28,823 bases of DNA from Desulfovibrio oxyclinae DSM 11498 (GTDB taxonomy: Bacteria > Desulfobacterota > Desulfovibrionia > Desulfovibrionales > Desulfovibrionaceae): NCBI RefSeq assembly GCF_000375485.1, contig NZ_AQXE01000012.1, positions 1 through 28,823 of the forward strand, in the 5' to 3' direction. A program made the translations under genes and the position numbers. The notes beneath the pieces were generated by a model. That model had not been told where the DNA came from and made no database searches. It saw nothing but the letters and a program-made list of their open reading frames with translations. This document shows positions 14,424 to 22,523 of this stretch, one piece after another; position 1 is the first letter of the stretch, and each line of letters opens with the position of its first letter.

Positions 14424-17400
14424 ATGGTACCCGAAAGCGCCGAGTACATGGAACGCATACACGCCCTTCAGGCGGCAAAGGACCTCGTCGGCAACGATGA
14501 CGGAGCCTCTCTGTGTGCCGAGGCGCGCACCATAGCCAAGCTCGCCCGCAGAAAGGACGATGAAAGCGCCGAGTTGCTCAAGGGCGAGGCCGCGCTTGTG
14601 CTGCACCGCGTTCTTCGCGCCCGGACCGGCATGCCCACACTGGCACGCAACGTCCTTGAAACCCTGTGCGAGATGGGCCCTTTCGGTCGAATGTTGGCTG
14701 GGCGCCATGTCCGCTCCGGATCGATTTCCGCCACGGAACTTGCCGGGATGCTCGGCTCACTCTCCATCTCCACGCGGATGGACATCGCGGACGAGATGCT
14801 GGCCGAAGGCGTGGAAGAGATGCCCCGCGGAGCAAGAGAAACCGCAGACATGCTGGTTGGCAGCATTCGCAAGGATGAAGCCGGCGAGGTTGCCGAATGG
14901 CTTGCACAGTTGGGAAGCATCGGGAGGGTGGTCTCACATCCGCTCGCCATGTCCGTCGGAAGGCTCGCCCTGAGTGCGCAGCAACCGGCCGAACGCAAGG
15001 CTCAGACCATTCTGGGCCTCGGCGGTCAGGGCTCGGATCAACAGGCCCAGCAGACCCTGCAGGATTCACTCAAGGGCGAAACGCCCGACACGAAACTGCT
15101 TGAGGCTGCGGACAGAATTCTCCCGGCCAGCCACCCATATCGAAAACAGCTGACGCAGGCCGGTATCAAGGCGGGCGGGGCCGCCGGAAGGATGGCGACC
15201 CTCATGCTCGCCACTTCAGCCCTGCCCGGCAACGGAAAGGTTCTGGCGCGGCTTCATGCAGGCGGACGCGGTATGGACGCCTGTCGTGCTGCCGTAATGC
15301 TGTCCCCCGAAGAACTCGGAGCATTCTTCAAAGCCCTCTCGGGAAAAGACCGGGCCACCGCCATTTCCGAAGCCTTCACCGCAGCAGCCGAGGCAATCCC
15401 CTTTGAATTATCCAGGGCTCTGGCGTTCGAGTCCTCACGCGCTCCGGAGCAGGTCGCTCAACTCACCCCATTCGTCGATAAACTGCGCGAGCAGGCGAAA
15501 CCGTCCCTTCACTCTCCCGGCCGCTGCCGCACGGAAGTTCCGGAGCGCAAGGGGCTTTTCGACCGCGTTTTTCGCGAAGGCAAACACCGCAAACTCGAAC
15601 GTCTTTTTGAAGGCGCAAAAAGTCGTGAGTCGGACATACCCATGCAGGTCCTGCAAGGGCGGACCGTATCCAAATATCATGGAAAAGCCTGCACTGCTCC
15701 CGACTCGACGATCCTCAAGTGCAGTTTCGAGAACTCGAACTTCACCGACTGGTCGCTGAAGGGAACTCATTTTTCGGGGTGCCGGTTCAGCAATTGCACC
15801 TTTGTTCGCGTATCATTAAGAGAAGCTCGGTTCTGCAACTGCTCCTTCAACAACTGCACGTTCGAGGACTGCGACCTGTCCGGCGCGAGCATGCACCGTA
15901 CAGCCTTCGCACACTGCACGCTGACAGCGTGCAACATGCAGCGCGTAGCCGCCGTCGGCTTCAGCCTTTCCGGCTGCCATGTCCGCGAAACAAGCCTTGG
16001 GGCAACCCATTTTCGCAAAAGCAGATTCTCCGGAAACAGTTTCCGCTACAACACCTTTGCCAGAGCCATTTTCGCCGAGTGCACCTCCACGGGCAGCGAG
16101 CACGTCGGCAGTTCGTTTGCCAACGCGGGCATTCACGAAACCGCCTTCATCAACCCGTCCTTTCACGACTGCATCGGCGGCGGGCTTACGGTTGACGGCA
16201 GCGACACGCCCCACTCCTTCCTGCTGGAAGCATACATCAACACCGTCAAAGGCCGAATACGCAGGGGGTCCACGCGTCCTCCTCAGGCGGTCCGGTGTCC
16301 TGAAGGGTGTGCAGTGGCCGCACGGGCACTGATCAGACTTTCACGCCATCTTCAGTTTTCCCGCCGCGAAGAACTGCTGCTGGCCAACAACGAACGACGC
16401 CTTGCGAGCGCATTTCGCAAGATGCTCCCGGATCAGCGCGACTTCCTGAACATCCTCCCTGAACTGCTCCAATCCGACGTGTTTGAGCGAATCATCGGTG
16501 ACATTCCTGCCGCCCCGTTCCGGGTCTGGGGCCATGCGCCGACCCTCTCCACCACGACCACCGTGGAAAGCGCGGTAGGCCACACGGATTCCGAGCCCGG
16601 CAAGGCACAAGGCGTCATCTCTGCCCTGTACGCCATGGGCAGCATGGGCAGCGTGGCGCAGACCACATCGTCCGATCTCGACTGCTGGCTCGTGGTCGAA
16701 TCGCAAAGCACGACCAGGGAAGCGCTGAAAAGGCTGGAGCTGAAATGCCGCTCACTGGAAGCATGGGCGTGGGATGAGTTCTCGCTGGAAACACATTTCT
16801 TCATCATGAGCGAAAAAGACGTCCGCGAGAACCGCTTTGGCCTGAGCGACTCGGAGAGCTCCGGGTCGGCGCAGGCCATTCTCCTCAAGGAAGAGTTCTA
16901 CCGGACCGCGTTGCGCCTGAGCGGAAAGAATCCAGTCTGGTGGCTGACCGACCCCGGTCTCACGGACGGCCGATACGCCGCGACCGTGCCACATGCGACG
17001 GCCCATCCGCTGGGGGGCACTCCCAGAATGACGGATATGGGACACCTGCGCCAGATCCCGCCCGGCGAATTCTTCGGTGCAGCCCTGTGGCAGATGATCA
17101 AGGCCATTCACTCGCCGTTCAAGTCCGTCATGAAGCTCGGCCTGCTTGAACGCTACTCCACTCACTCGGAAAAACTTTCGCTTGCAGACCTCATCAAACA
17201 GCGGCTCTTCGATGGCGAGGCCGGGTCAGGACGCGTGGACCCCTATGCAGCCATGTATCTGGAACTCAAGGAGCTCTATGGCGAACGTGGAGACAACGGA
17301 GCCACCCGGCTCATAACAGAGTCGTTCCTGCTCAAGGCGGACCTCAGCACCCTGCCCTATTTCCGGAACCTTCCGGCAACACCCGAGGCGCACAGTCTGG

Positions 17401-18248
17401 TGGAGCTGCTCTTCGGCAACGGCTACGTCGCTCCCGAGGTGGTCACCTGCGACAACGCGCCGTGGACGTTCTCGCAGTCGCTGGAGGCGGGCAATGCCGT
17501 GAGCGACTTCATGACCACCGCGTACCGGCGCATCCACTCCATGATCAACCGGACCGGGGACACGGCCTCGCTCATCACGCCCGAGGACCTGACCCGGCTC
17601 GGCAGACGCATCATGGCCAACTTTGCCCGCAAGCCGAACAAGATTCCGCGCATTCCCTTCATTGACGTGGGGCTGGACAAATTCTCGGTGCTTCGCTTCG
17701 AGGTGGAACGACGCAAGACAGGTGGCCCGCTCTGGAAGGTGAGAGGCGCGCAGTCGCAGGGCAAGACCGCCACACGGAACATGCAGGAGTTGCAAGGGCA
17801 CACCAATCCGGCCGTCCTTCCCGCATGGCTCGTCGCCAACCGGCTGTTCCGGCCGGGGATGCTCATCCAGGCGGACAGAAGCATCGCCCCGGTTGCCACC
17901 ACGGACCTGCAACAGCTTCTCTCGCGTATGTACGACTTCTTCCCGTATGACGACACGTTCGAAGGAGACCTCGACGAAGGGCTCAAGACGGAACGGGTCG
18001 TCCGGGCATTTCTGATCGTGAACCTCGGCAAGCCCCTTGAACTCAAGCACATCAGTGATCTTGCAGTCATCTATGCCACCAACTGGGGAGAGATGTTCTG
18101 CCGCACCTTTACCGACCCCAAGCCGACCGAAACAGAATACGCAAGCCATTTCCTGCATAACTCCCTTGAACAGCCCCCGGCGGACGAGATCGAAATCGAA
18201 ACCTTCGCGCCGCGCGGCTCTCACGCCCCACGCATAAACACCATATAA
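14424..18248 (+). CDS. Class I adenylate cyclase with N-terminal helical and pentapeptide-repeat regions
   Basis: A 1274-aa protein predicted to make cAMP from ATP. The catalytic part starts near residue 690: LYAMGSMGSVAQTTSSDLDCW (735-755) matches the Pol-beta-like GS...DxD site of enterobacterial CyaA, with Asp751 and Asp753 as likely metal ligands, and SGSAQAILLKEEFYRTALRLSGK (around 835-857) matches its second conserved block. Residues 1-400 are helical and Ala/Leu-rich, perhaps HEAT-like. Residues about 429-580 consist of pentapeptide-type repeats (CSFEN, CRFSN, CSFNN, CTFED, CDLSG). E. coli CyaA is 848 aa and lacks this front part. The ATG follows AAGGA. Divergent from the dehydrogenase cluster; no terminator was seen after it. 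Confidence 0.9.
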   Translation: MVPESAEYMERIHALQAAKDLVGNDDGASLCAEARTIAKLARRKDDESAELLKGEAALVLHRVLRARTGMPTLARNVLETLCEMGPFGRMLAGRHVRSGSISATELAGMLGSLSISTRMDIADEMLAEGVEEMPRGARETADMLVGSIRKDEAGEVAEWLAQLGSIGRVVSHPLAMSVGRLALSAQQPAERKAQTILGLGGQGSDQQAQQTLQDSLKGETPDTKLLEAADRILPASHPYRKQLTQAGIKAGGAAGRMATLMLATSALPGNGKVLARLHAGGRGMDACRAAVMLSPEELGAFFKALSGKDRATAISEAFTAAAEAIPFELSRALAFESSRAPEQVAQLTPFVDKLREQAKPSLHSPGRCRTEVPERKGLFDRVFREGKHRKLERLFEGAKSRESDIPMQVLQGRTVSKYHGKACTAPDSTILKCSFENSNFTDWSLKGTHFSGCRFSNCTFVRVSLREARFCNCSFNNCTFEDCDLSGASMHRTAFAHCTLTACNMQRVAAVGFSLSGCHVRETSLGATHFRKSRFSGNSFRYNTFARAIFAECTSTGSEHVGSSFANAGIHETAFINPSFHDCIGGGLTVDGSDTPHSFLLEAYINTVKGRIRRGSTRPPQAVRCPEGCAVAARALIRLSRHLQFSRREELLLANNERRLASAFRKMLPDQRDFLNILPELLQSDVFERIIGDIPAAPFRVWGHAPTLSTTTTVESAVGHTDSEPGKAQGVISALYAMGSMGSVAQTTSSDLDCWLVVESQSTTREALKRLELKCRSLEAWAWDEFSLETHFFIMSEKDVRENRFGLSDSESSGSAQAILLKEEFYRTALRLSGKNPVWWLTDPGLTDGRYAATVPHATAHPLGGTPRMTDMGHLRQIPPGEFFGAALWQMIKAIHSPFKSVMKLGLLERYSTHSEKLSLADLIKQRLFDGEAGSGRVDPYAAMYLELKELYGERGDNGATRLITESFLLKADLSTLPYFRNLPATPEAHSLVELLFGNGYVAPEVVTCDNAPWTFSQSLEAGNAVSDFMTTAYRRIHSMINRTGDTASLITPEDLTRLGRRIMANFARKPNKIPRIPFIDVGLDKFSVLRFEVERRKTGGPLWKVRGAQSQGKTATRNMQELQGHTNPAVLPAWLVANRLFRPGMLIQADRSIAPVATTDLQQLLSRMYDFFPYDDTFEGDLDEGLKTERVVRAFLIVNLGKPLELKHISDLAVIYATNWGEMFCRTFTDPKPTETEYASHFLHNSLEQPPADEIEIETFAPRGSHAPRINTI

Positions 18249-18312
18249 TCCATCGCAATAAAAGGGGGCTTTCTGCTCGTGGAGCACACAGACACTCCCG
18301 GAGGAAAATAGC

Positions 18313-18356
18313 TTGACATTCAAAATTTATGAAGGCAGTTAATTTTGAAATTCAAA
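18313..18356 (+). promoter_or_regulatory. Promoter with overlapping palindromes, probable MarR operator
   Basis: TTGACA (18313-18318) is followed by TTCAAAATT (18319-18327) and its perfect complement AATTTTGAA (18341-18349). TTTGAA-A-TTCAAA (18344-18356) overlaps the second arm. These A/T-rich dyads cover the -35 to start region of the exporter gene; a -10 is likely GTTAAT (18338-18343, spacing 19). A MarR regulator is encoded by the second gene of the unit, so autoregulated repression is likely. Confidence 0.6.
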
Positions 18357-18372
18357 CTAAACGGGAGCCGAA

Positions 18373-19158
18373 ATGGAATTCGATACCATGCTTTTCGTCG
18401 CGCTTCAGTCCAGTCTGGTTCTCGGGCTGATACACGGCGTCAACCCCTGCGGGCACTCCTGGCTCGTGCTTGCCCCCTTCGTCACGGGAGACGCCAATGG
18501 TTGGCGTGTTACCAAACTGACCACCGCGTTCATTATGGGAACGACTGCAGGATGCCTTGCCATCGGCATAGCCCTTGGCTGGCTCTCCACGGGATTGCCG
18601 GAAAGCACCCGCCACATTGCAGACCTTATCACCGCATCAGTGCTTGTGGTACTTGGCGGAATCCTCATATGGAAACCACACTTGCTGCACAGCCATGACC
18701 ATGATCATGAGCACGGTCACGGGCACCATCATCACGAACACTCCCATGATGACCATCATGAACATGCGCACCATGACCATAACGACCACCATGCACACGA
18801 ACATCACCACGGATGTTCCTGCAACAAACCTCTTTCCGCCAGAAAATCAACAGTGTACGGACTGGCCGTGCTTGGCTTCGTAAACATGATCGTCCCCTGC
18901 CCCACCGTAGCCATCATGTACTCCTACGCAATCGATTCCGGCAGCGTGCTCAAATCCACCGCTGTTTTCGGGTCATACGCCATCGGCACCGGCATCGCCC
19001 TCGCCGGAGTCATCTACGCCATCTTCAAGGTGACGGAGCTCATCAGAACGCTCCAGAAGCCCTGGATCGAAACCATGATCATGCGCACCGCCGGAGTCAT
19101 GACCGTTGCTTTCGGCCTGTATTCCTTCTACATGGACGGAGCAGGAGCAATAGCATGA
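18373..19158 (+). CDS. NicO/RcnA-like metal exporter with His-rich loop
   Basis: A 261-aa inner-membrane protein with about six membrane segments. Signature motifs are HGVNPCGHSW at residues 21-30 in the first helix and VPCPTVAIM near 173-181, comparable to HGLEPGHS and IPCPAA in RcnA. Between the third and fourth segments lies a soluble loop (103-150) with about two dozen His alternating with Asp/Glu, ending GCSC. Such loops bind Ni(II), Co(II) or Zn(II). Efflux of a transition metal is the best guess; sulfite-exporter or UreH-like annotations of the same superfamily are alternatives. The ATG follows GGGAG. It overlaps the MarR gene by 4 bp (ATGA). Confidence 0.82.
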   Translation: MEFDTMLFVALQSSLVLGLIHGVNPCGHSWLVLAPFVTGDANGWRVTKLTTAFIMGTTAGCLAIGIALGWLSTGLPESTRHIADLITASVLVVLGGILIWKPHLLHSHDHDHEHGHGHHHHEHSHDDHHEHAHHDHNDHHAHEHHHGCSCNKPLSARKSTVYGLAVLGFVNMIVPCPTVAIMYSYAIDSGSVLKSTAVFGSYAIGTGIALAGVIYAIFKVTELIRTLQKPWIETMIMRTAGVMTVAFGLYSFYMDGAGAIA

Positions 19159-19565
19159 CGCACGAACTCAGCCATCTGATAGTCGAATTTTACGAACGCC
19201 TTTCTTCGTGGGAACACGGCGTGGTGCGCGACAAGGGTTTGACCCTGCCGCAGATGCACACGCTGGAAATACTCGGGGCCAATGGTCCCATGCGGATGAA
19301 GGAGCTTGCTGGAAGAATGGGGGTCACCACCGGGACCCTCACGGTGATGATCGACCGCCTCGTGAAGAACGGACAGGTCGAAAGACGACCGCACGATACG
19401 GACCGTCGTTCCATCATCGTAGCCCTTACCGAATCGGGCAGAGCTCTTTTCTCGGAACACGACGACCTGCACCTGCAGTTGACCGAGGAATTGACCGCCG
19501 GGCTGAGTGAAGGAGAGCTTGAAGCGTTCGAAGCGACCCTTCGGAAGATGATCAGGGAATTTTGA
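19155..19565 (+). CDS. MarR family transcriptional regulator
   Basis: A 136-aa dimeric winged-helix regulator. It shows LPQMHTLEILGANGPMRMKELAGRMGVTTGTLTVMIDRLVKNGQVERR as helix-turn-helix and DTDRRSIIVALTESG as the wing, both characteristic of MarR. The start ATG overlaps the exporter stop codon (ATGA), so the two are translationally coupled. Its frame is open far upstream inside the exporter gene, but that part is a shadow. Likely target is the palindromic region at 18313-18356. Its 3' end overlaps the convergent diguanylate cyclase gene by 14 bp, with no terminator between. Confidence 0.93.
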   Translation: MTHELSHLIVEFYERLSSWEHGVVRDKGLTLPQMHTLEILGANGPMRMKELAGRMGVTTGTLTVMIDRLVKNGQVERRPHDTDRRSIIVALTESGRALFSEHDDLHLQLTEELTAGLSEGELEAFEATLRKMIREF

Positions 19566-21057
19566 CCGTTTCGACGCAGCAGACCCGATTGCGCCCGGCC
19601 CGCTTGGCCTCGTAAAGACTGTCGTCGGCCCTTGATATCATTTCGTCCGCTGTGAGATCGGCTTCCCCGGCGCAGGAAACGCCGAAGCTGGCCGTCACCC
19701 GCACGCCGCCCTCCCCGTTCTTCAGACGCAACCGCTCAATGGCGTCGCGAAGCTTTTCCGCAACGTTCATTGCTCCGGCATGCCCTGTTCCGGGCAACAA
19801 CAGCGCAAATTCCTCGCCACCGAACCGACAGGCGATGTCCGGTCTGCGAAGCAACGCCTCCAGCAGTTCGGCAATGGAAACGAGCGTTCTGTCTCCCACT
19901 TCATGACCGTATCTGTCGTTGACCTGTTTGAAGTGATCGATGTCCAGCATCACAAAAGCGAGTGCGCCTCCGTAACGCTTGACCCGTTCAAACTCCTTGG
20001 AGACCTCGGCCATGAACACGCGCCGGTTGAGCAACCCCGTCAAGGGATCGGTGGAAGCCATGACCTCAAGCTGCCTGCCCAACCTATGAAGCTTGGCCTG
20101 CCCCCTGATGTGCAGCACGCTCAGCACCCCCACCACCCCCAGCATGACCAGCGCGGCCAGACCGAGAAACATGGTGTCTCGTTTCCATGAAGCAATCACT
20201 TCCTGTTCGGGAAAGCTGGAAAAGACCATGAGCGGCAGCGTCTGCAATTTGCTGTAACCGACAATGCGCAGCTGCCCGTCGAAGGGCGAACGAATCTTGA
20301 ATGACCCCGAGGAATGGGACGTTTCATAGATTTCCTGCAGCAAGTCGTAATGTTTGCCGACGAGGGCGGCGTGTCCCGGGATGCGGGTGATTATGTTTCC
20401 TTCGTCCGTGGTCACGAGGAGCGTAGCTCCTTTGGGGTATTCAAGACCGCTGTACATGTCGTGCAGGGCATCAACGTTGACGATGGCCACGAAAATGGCA
20501 TCGATTGTTCCGTCGTCAGCGCGGACCGCCTTGCTCACCCCGAAGAACCAGTTGCCCTCGTGCACTCTGGAAAGCAGGGGTCTGCCCACATACAGGTCGT
20601 CATGGTCCATGCGGTGGACCATTATATAATCCCTGTCCCCCACATACGGGGGCACTCCGTCACCGCTCCAGTGCAGGATATTACCGTCGGGATCGGCCAC
20701 GACCAAGTCCATGAGGTACTCATTGGCATGCCTGTACTGACGCAGAAGCGCACTGAACTGATCGTCGTGCGCGGCATGGCGGTTGTGCGTATCTTCAAGC
20801 AGCGCAGCCACGCTGATCAGGCCGTTGAGCACCTCGCCGATGCTCATGAGGGTCTTTTCGGTCTGCCCTGCGGCTATGCTGGAAATGAAACGAAGATTCT
20901 GGCGAGCACTTTCATTGACGGCCCGGTAAGAGGTGTAGGCACTGAAAAGGAAGAGCAAAAGAACAGAGAAAAACAGGGCGGCCGCAAAGACCCATGACAG
21001 GTAAACCTGTCGCTTGCCCTCTCCGCTGAAGCTCTGCTCCTCGCGAATGCCGACCAT
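19552..21057 (-). CDS. Membrane diguanylate cyclase with periplasmic Cache-type sensor
   Basis: A 501-aa protein that makes c-di-GMP from GTP. Topology: membrane segment at about 20-46, a periplasmic region of roughly 245 residues resembling a double Cache domain (VVADPDGNILHWSGDG, VGDRDYIMVH, VGRPLLSRVHEGNWFFGVSKAV), a second membrane segment at about 297-316, and a GGDEF domain. The active site is GGEEF (413-417). The inhibitory site RRPD (404-407) lies five residues before it, so product feedback is expected. The ATG has AGGAGGG upstream. It lies 74 bp after the response regulator gene on the same strand, with only a weak promoter-like TTGACC (21114-21119), so partial co-transcription is likely. 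Confidence 0.93.
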   Translation of the reverse strand: MVGIREEQSFSGEGKRQVYLSWVFAAALFFSVLLLFLFSAYTSYRAVNESARQNLRFISSIAAGQTEKTLMSIGEVLNGLISVAALLEDTHNRHAAHDDQFSALLRQYRHANEYLMDLVVADPDGNILHWSGDGVPPYVGDRDYIMVHRMDHDDLYVGRPLLSRVHEGNWFFGVSKAVRADDGTIDAIFVAIVNVDALHDMYSGLEYPKGATLLVTTDEGNIITRIPGHAALVGKHYDLLQEIYETSHSSGSFKIRSPFDGQLRIVGYSKLQTLPLMVFSSFPEQEVIASWKRDTMFLGLAALVMLGVVGVLSVLHIRGQAKLHRLGRQLEVMASTDPLTGLLNRRVFMAEVSKEFERVKRYGGALAFVMLDIDHFKQVNDRYGHEVGDRTLVSIAELLEALLRRPDIACRFGGEEFALLLPGTGHAGAMNVAEKLRDAIERLRLKNGEGGVRVTASFGVSCAGEADLTADEMISRADDSLYEAKRAGRNRVCCVETVKIP

Positions 21058-21131
21058 GGCCCCCTCCTGGTGGGAATCATTCCTTCTTTAACCAATACAG
21101 GAGAGGGGGCGCAGGTCAAGCAAAGAGTTTT

Positions 21132-22523
21132 TTAGCGAAAACGGTCCGGGGAGAGATCCACGCGTTTGAGAATCTTCTGAAGAGCGACGCGGCTGAGGCC
21201 GCTTATGCGGGCAGCTTCGGAGACGTTGCCGCCAGTGGCTTCCAGCAGACGCCGCGTATAAGACCTCGTGAAATCGTCCACGACCGCGGCCTTGGCTTCC
21301 TTGTAGGACGACAGCTCACCCGGTCCATCGCCGGAAACACCATTTTCCGCCATGCGCACCACGGGCAATGTCACGCGGTCGCCCGCGGCAAAGACTGCCA
21401 GCCGCCTCACGAAGTTCTGCAATTCACGCACGTTGCCGGGCCACGGGCGGGCAGAGAGATATCCGAGCGCTTCGGGGGTCGGCTCCTTGGGTGTGGTTCC
21501 GAGTTCCGCACAGGTCATGTCCAGGAAGTGATGCACCAGCAGCGGGATGTCCTCGGTCCTTTCACGCAGGGACGGCACGGTGACGGTGAGCACGTTCAGC
21601 CGATAATACAGGTCTTCGCGGAATTCGCCCTGACGCATGCGTTCTTCCAGATCACGGTTTGTGCTGGCGAGAATGCGCACGTTGATGGGAACGTTTCTGC
21701 TCGCCCCCACCGGCCGGATTTCCTGCTCCTGAAGGCACCTGAGAAGTTTGGTTTGCAGTCCCATGGGCAGATCGCCGATTTCGTCCAGCAGGAGGCTGCC
21801 CCCCTCGGCGTTGACAAAGAGGCCCTTTCTGGCGCGATCTGCGCCGGTGAAGGCTCCCTTGACGTGGCCGAAGAGTTCGCTCTCCAGCAGATGTTCGGGA
21901 ATCGCCGGGCAGTTCACCGCCACCATGGGATTCTCAGTGCGGGAACTCAGCCGATGCACGACGCGAGCGGCCAGTTCCTTGCCGGTGCCGGACTCACCGA
22001 GGATAAGGACGGTATAATCGGACTGGGCCACGGCGGCCAACGAATCCTTGAACCTGCGGATGGCCGGACTGTCACCAACAATGCAGTCCGTCTCACTGCG
22101 ACAGGCCAGTAGACTCCTGAGTCGCTCGTTTTCGCCCAGCAGACGGCTTCTTTCCAGCGCCTTTTCCGCCACACGGAACAGTGCCTGCGGCTCCACCGGC
22201 TTGGTGAGGAAGTCGTACGCACCCATTTTTAGCGCGCGCACCGCCTGCTCGATGGTTCCATGCGCCGAAAGCATGACGAGGGTGGTTCCGGGCCACTGGT
22301 CGTGGATGCGTCCCACCAGCTCGATACCGTCCATTTCGGGCATCTTGAGGTCCGAGATGACCACGTCGAACGGCAGGTCCTCCATGAATTCCAGTGCCTC
22401 CGCACCGGAATGGCAGGCCATGATGCGTTCATTCGGGTAGCGGCTCTCCAGCAGGCGGGCTATGCCGCTCGCGAAGTCCGGCTCGTCGTCCACAACGAGA
22501 ATGCTTGTCTTGTCGTTAGCCAT
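21132..22523 (-). CDS. Sigma-54-dependent response regulator (NtrC type)
   Basis: A 463-aa transcription activator with three domains: receiver (1-120; phosphorylation site Asp58 in VISDLKMPEMDG, Lys108 in TKP), AAA+ ATPase (about 145-380; Walker A GESGTGKE at 176-183, the sigma-54 contact loop GAFTGA at 223-228, ARPWPGNVRELQN), and a Fis-type helix-turn-helix at the end (GGNVSEAARISGLSRVALQKILKR). All key residues for sigma-54 activation are intact. Its start overlaps the kinase stop by 8 bp, a sign of a matched pair. The divergent operon behind the sigma-54 promoter at 25114-25129 is the obvious target. Confidence 0.97.
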   Translation of the reverse strand: MANDKTSILVVDDEPDFASGIARLLESRYPNERIMACHSGAEALEFMEDLPFDVVISDLKMPEMDGIELVGRIHDQWPGTTLVMLSAHGTIEQAVRALKMGAYDFLTKPVEPQALFRVAEKALERSRLLGENERLRSLLACRSETDCIVGDSPAIRRFKDSLAAVAQSDYTVLILGESGTGKELAARVVHRLSSRTENPMVAVNCPAIPEHLLESELFGHVKGAFTGADRARKGLFVNAEGGSLLLDEIGDLPMGLQTKLLRCLQEQEIRPVGASRNVPINVRILASTNRDLEERMRQGEFREDLYYRLNVLTVTVPSLRERTEDIPLLVHHFLDMTCAELGTTPKEPTPEALGYLSARPWPGNVRELQNFVRRLAVFAAGDRVTLPVVRMAENGVSGDGPGELSSYKEAKAAVVDDFTRSYTRRLLEATGGNVSEAARISGLSRVALQKILKRVDLSPDRFR

